This document shows, piece after piece, positions 6,751 through 13,883 of a stretch of DNA of 19,533 nt. Each line of letters begins with the position of its first letter. The first letter of the stretch is position 1. Origin of the DNA: Nitrospiraceae bacterium (GTDB taxonomy: Bacteria > Nitrospirota > Thermodesulfovibrionia > UBA6902); the NCBI GenBank assembly GCA_020354155.1, contig CP070644.1, positions 2,021,475 through 2,041,007 on the forward strand, written 5' to 3'. Made by a program: the position numbers and the translations under genes. The notes under the pieces are model-generated. The model was not told the DNA's origin and did not search any database. It was given only the letters and a program-made list of their open reading frames with translations.

Positions 6751-8973
6751 TCAGGGATTTCCCAGCACCCAATTCAAAAAGGCCTTGACCTCATCCTGGG
6801 TTTTCATGTAGTAATCCGCTTCTTCGCTTTTTTCAACAGATACTCCAATCCCTTTGCCCCTGATTGCTTTGAAAGCGTCCTCATCAGTAAGATCATCCCC
6901 AATATAAAGCGGCAGGCGGTTCTCCCCTATATTTCCCCATATCCATTTGACTGCATCACCTTTGTTCCACATTCCATGCGGTCTTATCTCAAATACCTTT
7001 TTCCCTGATGTGATTGTGAACATCTCTTTATGTCTCTCTGCAATCGCCCAGAAAACATCGTGGACTCTGCATATGTCATGAGGTGACACCATCCTGAAAT
7101 GAATGCTTGCAGTTATGCCCTTATCCTCTATGATCAGCCCCTGAATCGGGGAAAGAGTTGCCTTCAGCTGGGCAATCATGATATTCAGCATTTCCCTGCT
7201 GTCAGCTATCTGCTGGTCGATTACAAGCTTGTTTCCGTCCCATATCTCGGCGCCATGGTTGCCGGCATAGACCAAATTTCCTATTTTTATGATGTCCATA
7301 ATATTGTTCAGGGATCTGCCGGTTACTATGGCTACCGGCATTATCCCCTGCAGTTTTCTGATGAGCATAAGCGTGTCTTCATCGATTATTGCCCTCTCAG
7401 GAGAATCAACGATAGGGGTAAGGGTACCGTCATAGTCGAGGAAGAGGAAAAGATCTTCTTTAGGAATATCCGACAGGTGGTTCAGCAGGTACTTGGCCTT
7501 GACTGCCTGTTTCGATTTCAGAATACCAATGTCCTTAATGAAATCAGAAATCCATCGGTAAATATCTCTTTCACGAACCTGTCTCCTGAGTGTTCTGATA
7601 CGACATGACTTCTCCTCTGCTGTCATGTCCAGAGCTCTCTTGATGGAGTCGGAAAAATCCTCGATATCATAAGGGTTGACCAGCATGGCCCCCTCAAGTT
7701 CCTCTGCTGCTCCGGCAAATTCGCTGAGGATGAGTACCCCTTTTTCATCAACCTGTGAGGCAATAAACTCCTTGGCCACAAGATTCATACCATCATATAT
7801 GGAGCTTATTATTGCCAGATCGCCCATCCTGTAATAGACTGCAAGGTCTTCATGTTCTGATTTTGTGTCCCGGTAAATGATCGGGTTCCAGCCTTCCTGT
7901 GAGTATTTTTTATTTATTTTTCTTACGAGACCTTCAACGGTTGCCTTGTAACTGATGTAGGGCTCCTTCATTCTCGTGGGAACTGCTATCTGGATAAAGG
8001 TGAACTTGCCCATGTATTCGGGATGTCTTTCAAAAAAGAGGTCAAGGGCCTGAAATCTCTTGATCAGGCCCTTTGTATACTCAAGTCTGTCTACGCCGAT
8101 GCCGATCTTCCTCTCAGGCAATGAGTGTCGTTTCATCAGTTTGCTTATTGCATTTGTTGATTTTTCTGATGATGCAAGATCATGAAAGCGTTCGAAGTCA
8201 ACGCTGATGGGAAATGCCTTGAGTTTTGTCGTATGACCCCTGTACGAGACCGTTTCGCTTTCATAATCGATATCAGCATCTTCAATAGATTCATGAACAC
8301 ATTCCATGAAATTGTGAATGAAAAGCGGTATCTGGAACCCAATGAGATCATTGTGCAGCAGAGCCTCCAGTATCTCCCTTGACTGTGGACATATCCTCAG
8401 GACGCTGAAATTAGGCCAGGGAATATGCCAGAAATGGGCAATGCTCAGCTTCTCTGTTCCGCTTCGCAGCATTTCAGGAACAAGACAGAGATGATAGTCA
8501 TGGATCCATACTGTGGAGCTCTCACCGGTTTCTTCAAGGATTGCTCTGGCAAAGGAGCGGTTAGCCCTTTTATAATCTTCCCAGTATTTCTTTCTGAAAT
8601 AAACGCGATCAAGGGCCATATGGCAGAGAGGCCATAACACATGGTTTGAATATCCATGATAATAGTTGTTCACTTCATCAGGGCTGAGCCAGACTCGTTT
8701 GAGTGTGTAGAGCGGTTTCTTTGGAGGGACCTGTACCCGATCTTTTTCACCTACATGATTTCTGTCTTCACTTCCGCTTCCCCATGCAACCCAGGTGCCG
8801 CCTATTGACTTTAATGCTTCGTCCATGGCCGAGGTCAGTCCGCCGGCAGGTTTTTCGACTTTTACCTTTGATCCGACTTTTTTGTGGGCATAGGGCTCGC
8901 GATTTGATACGATGATGAGTGACTGATCACCTGAAACGCTGTCAACAATACTCCTGAAGCGGTTACGCCTCAT
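6751..8973 (-). CDS. Fused trehalose-6-phosphate synthase / trehalose-6-phosphate phosphatase
   Basis: A 740-residue two-domain cytoplasmic enzyme. Residues 18-485 are a GT20 retaining glycosyltransferase: VSNREPY at 22-28, KPAGGL at 41-46, WIHDYHL at 156-162, GVDRLEYTKG at 293-302 (Arg296, Lys301) and DGMNLVAKEF at 394-403 match OtsA catalytic blocks. Residues 507-740 are a HAD phosphatase of OtsB type: DYDGTLTP (Asp513, Asp515), TGR at 551, GNHG at 571, KGDA at 671 and GDDLTDED at 692. It should make trehalose from UDP- or ADP-glucose and glucose-6-phosphate in one polypeptide. A glucosylglycerol-phosphate synthase is an alternative within GT20. The ATG overlaps the treT stop (ATGA), so the two are translationally coupled; it is the last gene of the operon. 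Confidence 0.9.
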   Translation of the reverse strand: MRRNRFRSIVDSVSGDQSLIIVSNREPYAHKKVGSKVKVEKPAGGLTSAMDEALKSIGGTWVAWGSGSEDRNHVGEKDRVQVPPKKPLYTLKRVWLSPDEVNNYYHGYSNHVLWPLCHMALDRVYFRKKYWEDYKRANRSFARAILEETGESSTVWIHDYHLCLVPEMLRSGTEKLSIAHFWHIPWPNFSVLRICPQSREILEALLHNDLIGFQIPLFIHNFMECVHESIEDADIDYESETVSYRGHTTKLKAFPISVDFERFHDLASSEKSTNAISKLMKRHSLPERKIGIGVDRLEYTKGLIKRFQALDLFFERHPEYMGKFTFIQIAVPTRMKEPYISYKATVEGLVRKINKKYSQEGWNPIIYRDTKSEHEDLAVYYRMGDLAIISSIYDGMNLVAKEFIASQVDEKGVLILSEFAGAAEELEGAMLVNPYDIEDFSDSIKRALDMTAEEKSCRIRTLRRQVRERDIYRWISDFIKDIGILKSKQAVKAKYLLNHLSDIPKEDLFLFLDYDGTLTPIVDSPERAIIDEDTLMLIRKLQGIMPVAIVTGRSLNNIMDIIKIGNLVYAGNHGAEIWDGNKLVIDQQIADSREMLNIMIAQLKATLSPIQGLIIEDKGITASIHFRMVSPHDICRVHDVFWAIAERHKEMFTITSGKKVFEIRPHGMWNKGDAVKWIWGNIGENRLPLYIGDDLTDEDAFKAIRGKGIGVSVEKSEEADYYMKTQDEVKAFLNWVLGNP

Positions 8974-10199
8974 AATTCGATCATATGTTTACCTTTATTG
9001 GCGCTGCAGTACCAGACGGCAAGATAATCTCTTATCTGCCGGGTGAGAAGAAAATTATTCCTGACAAATTCTTTTCCCTGCTGCCCCATTGTGCGTGCCA
9101 TAACAGGGTCATTCAGATATTGGCGTATCCTGAATGCCGCGCCTTCCGGTGAATAGACAACAAATCCGGTCACTCCATGAACAATCTGAAGGGGAATGCC
9201 GCCCACGGCTCCCCCGATGACCGGCTTTTCTTTCCACATGGCCTCGGAAACAGTAAGGCCAAAACCCTCCTTGATGGATTTCTGGAGAATCACATCGGAC
9301 ATTCTCTGCAGGGCATTAATTTCCTTATGATTATCAGGCGGCAGGAGAAGGATAATAATATCAGGATCGTTACCGGCGTATTCCTTTACTTCATTCAGTA
9401 TTGCTTCACCTTCGGGGTCATCCGTGGCAGGACTGCCCGCAAGTATCAGTGCGCAGTCATTATATTTCTTTACGATTTTATAGGCATTAATGACCCCGAT
9501 AGGGTCCTTGAATTTATCAAACCGTGATACCTGAAGAATTAATTTTTTGTCGCGGGGAATATTGAACTTTTCTCCCACTGCATGGATCTCTTCATCGGAG
9601 AGGTCCCTGTTTTTGTCGCTCAGGGGGTCGATAGAAGGAGTTACAATGAATTCATTGATCGGAAGGGACTTGGCAAATTTCGGAACAGAAAAAATAGCGG
9701 TGTCGTACTTTACCACGTGCTTTTTGAGTTGTGACCATAAACTGGGCATGGGATTGGATATGTCGATATGGCAGCGCCACATCCAGATATTATTCCTCCC
9801 TCTGCCGGACTTTGGTCTGAAGTCGATCAGTGGTGCAGGCTGGGGATCATGTATCAGTACACAGTCTGCCTTGAGGTCCACATTCCGCCTGTTCCGTCTG
9901 TTCACTTCATAGTAATGATCCCACATGGGCTTTGTGAACTTTTCCCTGTTGCCCTGGAGCGCATTGTGGGTTTTCTTCGTGAAATCAAAAAAATCTGCAT
10001 CCCCTTCAATCACATCCCATCGGGCATCTATACCCTGTTCCTGCAGGAAAGGGATCATCCGGTGCAGTATCTCTGCAACGCCCCCTCCTTCACGGGTAGA
10101 GTTTACATGGACAAAGGATTTGCCCTTCAGTTTGTCGCACAGTTTCTGAATGAGCAGTAAATCGCTCTTTGGCGCAATTCCGGAATATTCTTTTATCAC
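8970..10199 (-). CDS. treT: TreT-like trehalose synthase (NDP-glucose:glucose glucosyltransferase), GT4
   Basis: A 409-residue GT-B glycosyltransferase. The N-terminal domain has FVHVNSTREGGGVAEIL near 29-45, the acceptor-side signature shared with archaeal and bacterial TreT. VLIHDPQPAPL follows at 114-124. The donor domain has VSRFDKFKDP at 224-233, and Glu311 and Glu319 form the E-x7-E motif in EGFGLTVSE. Characterised TreT joins NDP-glucose and glucose into trehalose directly, without a phosphorylated intermediate. The start is GTG within a GTGA overlap with the DUF5752-like gene, and its own stop overlaps the start of the fused OtsA-OtsB gene. Two trehalose routes are thus co-translated. 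A sugar-phosphate-using GT4 such as trehalose phosphorylase cannot be excluded. Confidence 0.82.
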   Translation of the reverse strand: MIKEYSGIAPKSDLLLIQKLCDKLKGKSFVHVNSTREGGGVAEILHRMIPFLQEQGIDARWDVIEGDADFFDFTKKTHNALQGNREKFTKPMWDHYYEVNRRNRRNVDLKADCVLIHDPQPAPLIDFRPKSGRGRNNIWMWRCHIDISNPMPSLWSQLKKHVVKYDTAIFSVPKFAKSLPINEFIVTPSIDPLSDKNRDLSDEEIHAVGEKFNIPRDKKLILQVSRFDKFKDPIGVINAYKIVKKYNDCALILAGSPATDDPEGEAILNEVKEYAGNDPDIIILLLPPDNHKEINALQRMSDVILQKSIKEGFGLTVSEAMWKEKPVIGGAVGGIPLQIVHGVTGFVVYSPEGAAFRIRQYLNDPVMARTMGQQGKEFVRNNFLLTRQIRDYLAVWYCSANKGKHMIEL

Positions 10200-10870
10200 T
10201 GTACGACCCCTTCCATATCCGCTCTCACATACTCTTCCAGTATTTCCGATATGTGGTGCCGTATGCTCTCTATACTGTGCATAAAAGGATCAATGGCCCT
10301 GATTCTGTCGGCAATTTCCTTCCGGAAAAGGGTATGTTCAATCCAGCGGGAGAAATCATCCACAATCCCTTCGCCAAGACGTACCCTGGAGTCATAAAAA
10401 TGATAATAGATGCTTCCAGAATCTATGTGTTGGATGGCAACAAGGAATTCTGCAAGGTTCTTTGTTTTTACACCAACGGGGAAGATGAGACTGACAGTCT
10501 GGTTGAAGTAGAACTCGTTGCCTTTCACCACATCACCCGGCTCCGGGGAACAGGAAAGGAAATCATCAATCTCTCTGATAATCTCATTTCTGACAGCATC
10601 AATGGTTTTGAAGGTATAGGGGTCGATGCAGGAGAGTCGCTCCGCCAGGGCACGCTGTTCCAGACTTTCCCCTGCCCACTGGGAAAAGTCGTTTGTGTAC
10701 TCCAGCATATGGCCCTTCAGAAAATACTGGTGTACATGATGAAAGATGGACTCCTCATCGATCCTGGAAATGGCTCTCCGCATCTCAACCAGATTTTTTG
10801 CCCGCGAGCCGGTTGACTTAAGAATGCTGACACATTGATTGAACTCAAAAGGTTGTACGCTGTCTGTCAT
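10196..10870 (-). CDS. Two-repeat protein, probably DUF5752 family
   Basis: A 224-residue soluble protein of unknown function, built as a tandem duplication. Repeat 1 (about 8-105) and repeat 2 (about 120-215) share FxFNQxVS, TKNL/AKNL, the acidic-serine-aromatic block IDEESIFHH / IDSGSIYYH, DFSxW, LAERLSCIDP / IADRIRAIDP and a closing acidic helix. I believe it matches the family named DUF5752, which I recall next to glycosyltransferases, but no search was possible. It starts with ATG behind GAGGAGA, 10 bp after the M23 gene, and overlaps treT by 4 bp. Fixed coupling to treT suggests a regulator or partner of trehalose synthesis; that is inference. No signal peptide, membrane segment or known catalytic motif is visible. 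Confidence 0.75.
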   Translation of the reverse strand: MTDSVQPFEFNQCVSILKSTGSRAKNLVEMRRAISRIDEESIFHHVHQYFLKGHMLEYTNDFSQWAGESLEQRALAERLSCIDPYTFKTIDAVRNEIIREIDDFLSCSPEPGDVVKGNEFYFNQTVSLIFPVGVKTKNLAEFLVAIQHIDSGSIYYHFYDSRVRLGEGIVDDFSRWIEHTLFRKEIADRIRAIDPFMHSIESIRHHISEILEEYVRADMEGVVQ

Positions 10871-10880
10871 ACCATCTCCT

Positions 10881-12119
10881 CTAACCTGACGGTTTCCTTT
10901 TACCCTGTAATGCGATTACAGGCCTGTGCATTGACGCGAACCGTGTCTGGTACTTATTGACAGTCGACAGGAATTCTGCCATAAGGTCCTTTGGCACAGA
11001 CTTGCCGCGGGGCAGTTTGATTGTGAGTGGATTTACGAACTGTCCGTATCGCTTTATTCTGTAGTCAAGATGGGGACCCGTGGCAAGTCCAGTGGACCCC
11101 ACATATCCAATTATGTCACCCTGTGAAACCTTCCTGCCCTTTTTGATGCCTTTGGCAAATTTCGACAGGTGCCCATAGTAGGTCATATATCCGCCATTGT
11201 GTTTAATCTTGATCATCTTTCCGTTCTGTCCTTTGTAGCCGGCAAAGGCAATGCTGCCGTTGCCGGCGGCAGAGACAGGGGTGCCCCTTGATGCAGCATA
11301 ATCGACTGCAAGGTGGGGTCTGTAGATCCTGAGCTTCGGATGGAGGCGACGTTTGCTGAAGCGGGAACTGATGTACTTAAATTTCAAAGGCGACCTCAGG
11401 AGGGACTTTCTCAGTGATTTCCCTGCACTGTCATAGTAATCAACGTAATCATTCTGAGCAAAACGGTAGGCATTATGGGACCTGCCGTTATTCACAAACT
11501 CTACGGCCAGGATATCTCCGTACCCTTTAAAAGCCTCTCCTATCCATAATTCCTCAACAATAATCTTTAGTGAATCGCCAGAACGTATGTCACTGGAGAA
11601 ATCTATGTCCCAGGCATAGATGTCTGACAATTCGAGGGCAAGTTTGAGATATTCTTTGTGAGAGCCGGGCATGGACAGGATTAAATTGTCCTTGATGTCT
11701 ATAAAGAGCTCTCCTGTCCGTATGTCGGGAATGATGTCCACTTTATCAGCATTAAATCCGTCAATTATTTTTGTAACCTGCAGGTAAGATGAGTCGTCTA
11801 TTCCGTATTGCATGGACTGGATATTATTTTCCAGTCTGTCAAGGGTAAAGGAATAGATATTGCCGACAGCGAGTTTCGACAGGTTGTGCTTTTTCTTTGC
11901 ACTTCTGTATATCAGTGACAGATCATCTTTTTTGAGATTGTGCTTGTCAAAGATGGAAGACATTGTATCTTTTGACTTTACGATTCCCGTTATCGTGTAG
12001 TTTTTCTCCTGAACAGGCTTTAGTTCCTCTACGGCAGATGGTGATGACATAAAACGAAAACCGGAAAGGATAGTGATGATCGCAGACAGGGCAATTATTC
12101 CAAATAGTGTATGTTTCAT
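10881..12119 (-). CDS. Membrane-anchored M23 (LytM-type) peptidoglycan endopeptidase
   Basis: A 412-residue envelope protein. Residues 4-22 form an uncleaved-looking hydrophobic anchor or signal. About 40-95 resembles the OapA/LysM-like domain of MepM/Csd3-type enzymes (VKSKDTMSSIFDKHNLKKDDL). The C-terminal M23 domain (about 240-366) carries HLAVD (His269, Asp273), YYGH (His317) and GPHLDYR (His350, Asp352). In characterised members the last motif is HxH with the second His binding zinc; here it is HxD, so either Asp acts as ligand or activity is altered. Start ATG overlaps the preceding stop by one base (TAATG), with no separate ribosome site, so translation is probably coupled. Its place inside a compatible-solute operon suggests wall remodelling under osmotic stress. 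Confidence 0.87.
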   Translation of the reverse strand: MKHTLFGIIALSAIITILSGFRFMSSPSAVEELKPVQEKNYTITGIVKSKDTMSSIFDKHNLKKDDLSLIYRSAKKKHNLSKLAVGNIYSFTLDRLENNIQSMQYGIDDSSYLQVTKIIDGFNADKVDIIPDIRTGELFIDIKDNLILSMPGSHKEYLKLALELSDIYAWDIDFSSDIRSGDSLKIIVEELWIGEAFKGYGDILAVEFVNNGRSHNAYRFAQNDYVDYYDSAGKSLRKSLLRSPLKFKYISSRFSKRRLHPKLRIYRPHLAVDYAASRGTPVSAAGNGSIAFAGYKGQNGKMIKIKHNGGYMTYYGHLSKFAKGIKKGRKVSQGDIIGYVGSTGLATGPHLDYRIKRYGQFVNPLTIKLPRGKSVPKDLMAEFLSTVNKYQTRFASMHRPVIALQGKRKPSG

Positions 12120-12517
12120 TACTTCTTCACTGCCTTCTTTACAGTCTTTTTGGTTGTCTTTTTCCGTACAGCGGCTTTTTTCCGTACAGTTTTCTTTTTC
12201 GGCTTTTTTACGTCTTTACTTTCGAGTTTACTTATAGCGGACTCCATTTTCTTTATCTTATTCATTAGGGCAGCGACCTTTTTGTTCCCCAGCGGGTTTT
12301 TTGATTTCTTGGCCGTCAGGTCATAGATCAGGCCTCCCAGTTTGGCAAACTCCTCCTGAACCTTCATGTTCAGGTTGAAGGTCTTGTATTTTTTCTTGCC
12401 TTCATCGGTGAGCCACTCAATTTTCTGAGATACAACCTCGCTTCCTTCCTTGAAAATTGACAGTCCCTCTTTCAGATTCTTACTGATATCTTCCTGAATC
12501 TTGTCCCAGAAACTCAT
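12119..12517 (-). CDS. Small protein with lysine-rich histone-H1-like tail
   Basis: A 132-residue protein of unknown function. Residues 1-100 are charged and helical (FWDKIQEDISKNLKEGLSIF; a predicted coiled coil near 83-101). The last 30 residues are repeats of KK with T, V, A and R (KKTVRKKAAVRKKTTKKTVK), like the tails of AlgP or histone-H1-like proteins. No signal peptide is visible. AAAGGAGG just upstream supports the ATG. It lies 18 bp after gpgS, and its stop overlaps the M23 start. Binding of the basic tail to nucleic acid or acidic polymers is inference. Several bacterial lineages have similar MSFWDKI-type proteins of no known role, as far as I recall. Confidence 0.8.
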   Translation of the reverse strand: MSFWDKIQEDISKNLKEGLSIFKEGSEVVSQKIEWLTDEGKKKYKTFNLNMKVQEEFAKLGGLIYDLTAKKSKNPLGNKKVAALMNKIKKMESAISKLESKDVKKPKKKTVRKKAAVRKKTTKKTVKKAVKK

Positions 12518-12535
12518 ACGACCTCCTTTGTCATT

Positions 12536-13744
12536 TTAGCGGTTATCATCATCTACGGCATTTTTTACCATATCGAGTATTCCGGGCAGGGCAGATGTAA
12601 CCCTGTCCCAGCTTGAAATCAGCGGAACTCCAAGGGGATCATTCATCATGATCTCTGCTGCGGTTCTGATCCCTGCAGTAAATGTTTCTACTGAAAGACT
12701 TTCCTCATGCCTGTCAAATACAAGGATGTTCACTGCTGCGTCATCCTCATATTGTTTCAGCATGTCCTGGGCAGTTCTGACATAGGTTGTAATCAAAGAC
12801 CTGACGAGACCATCAGAGAATACAATACCCTCTGAAGCCAGCGTTCTAAATAAGGACTTGCTGATATCAATGCACATCTTCAGGAGACCCTTTGATGCGT
12901 CTTCAGGCGAAAGGGTCTGGTGCTTGTGCTCATAGTTGTCGGCGATATCAACCTGACAGACTCTTCTGACGGCACAGTTTCTGTAAACCTCTGCCAGTAC
13001 TCCCACTTCGAGGCCCCAGTCACCGGGAATTTTGTTGACACGGGCAATGTCCACATCCATGGAGAACTCTCCTGCAAGGGGATACCTGAAGCTGTCCAGA
13101 AAATCAAGGAGGGGCAGATGGCCGACTATTTTTGTAAGAGAACGTATAAGAGGAGTTACAAGCAGCCGTGTAACCCTTCCATGCAACCTGTCTGTTACCC
13201 TGCTGTAGTACCCTTTGCAGAACTCATACTTTAAAACAGGATTCGCAACCGGATAACAGAGACGGGCAAGCATCTCTCGATTATAGGTCAGTATGTCACA
13301 GTCATGGAGGGCTATAACACTGATGTTTTTCTGCGCTATAATGTATCCGTATGCCATCCAGGCAGACTGTCCCTTGCCGGTCTCTCCGAGCTGCAGTCCC
13401 GTTGCTGCCAGGGTCTTGTACACTCTTTTCATGCGTGGGCTGCTGTGCCATATTAGACGAGTTGTCTGGGGAAGGACTGAAAAAAAATTTCTGGCATGTT
13501 CAAATTCCTTCTTCGTACAGGGACCGAGGGTGACGATAAGTTCCTTAAGATACTTAACCTGCTGAAGCTCACGGATTATTCCCTTAAGGGCTTTCCCCTC
13601 AAGCTCTGAGTAAAGAGAGGGCAGGACAAGGGCGATAGGGCGTTCTTTTGAATACCATAAAAGTTCCTCCTCGATCTTTTCGAGTTTTGAATCGCCAAGC
13701 TTGTGAAAGGTGGCAACTACACCGGACTGAAAAAAATCACCCAT
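12536..13744 (-). CDS. gpgS: Glucosyl-3-phosphoglycerate synthase-like glycosyltransferase (GT81)
   Basis: A 402-residue GT-A glycosyltransferase without membrane segments. Family blocks are LPSLYSE at 41-47, GKGQSAWMAYG at 123-133, the DxD metal motif in ALHDCDIL (Asp148, Asp150), KGYYSRVTDR at 177-186 followed by GRVTRL, PLAGEF at 222-227 and DWGLEVGVLAE at 242-252. GpgS joins NDP-glucose to D-3-phosphoglycerate to give glucosyl-3-phosphoglycerate, the precursor of the compatible solute glucosylglycerate. A mannose donor or another acceptor is possible. ATG is preceded by AAGGT. It is the first gene of the six-gene minus-strand operon and is divergent from a glycerate kinase gene. A phosphatase for its product lies at 17684-18511. 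Confidence 0.84.
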   Translation of the reverse strand: MGDFFQSGVVATFHKLGDSKLEKIEEELLWYSKERPIALVLPSLYSELEGKALKGIIRELQQVKYLKELIVTLGPCTKKEFEHARNFFSVLPQTTRLIWHSSPRMKRVYKTLAATGLQLGETGKGQSAWMAYGYIIAQKNISVIALHDCDILTYNREMLARLCYPVANPVLKYEFCKGYYSRVTDRLHGRVTRLLVTPLIRSLTKIVGHLPLLDFLDSFRYPLAGEFSMDVDIARVNKIPGDWGLEVGVLAEVYRNCAVRRVCQVDIADNYEHKHQTLSPEDASKGLLKMCIDISKSLFRTLASEGIVFSDGLVRSLITTYVRTAQDMLKQYEDDAAVNILVFDRHEESLSVETFTAGIRTAAEIMMNDPLGVPLISSWDRVTSALPGILDMVKNAVDDDNR

Positions 13745-13883
13745 GCTTTACCTTGTCTGGCATTTAAGATATCATTATGATATTCAATAACCCATATACC
13801 ATATACTGTTGTAAGTACTTATCAAAGTATATAAAGTATATAGAGTCACAAATAAATGGTCAAGAGAAGGATGTCCGGGAACT
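13745..13883. promoter_or_regulatory. Divergent control region between gpgS and the glycerate kinase gene
   Basis: A 139-bp A/T-rich gap packed with symmetry. There is a 7-1-7 palindrome (ATATCAT-T-ATGATAT, 13769-13783), a direct repeat CCATATA-CCATATA (13792-13805), a 10-bp palindrome TAAGTACTTA (13812-13821) and a tandem AAAGTATAT repeat (13824-13841). Several TATA-like hexamers fit either direction, but none has a convincing -35 partner, so I do not place individual promoters. The density of repeats suggests operator sites for joint control of both units. Confidence 0.45.

Noticed and set aside
7099..7608. A 169-codon plus-strand open frame
   Set aside because: Antisense to the phosphatase half of the fused trehalose gene, whose HAD motifs are intact; no protein signature in the antisense frame.
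10169..10816. A 215-codon plus-strand open frame
   Set aside because: Lies wholly opposite the DUF5752-like gene, has no family signature, and its long length follows from codon bias of the real gene on the other strand.
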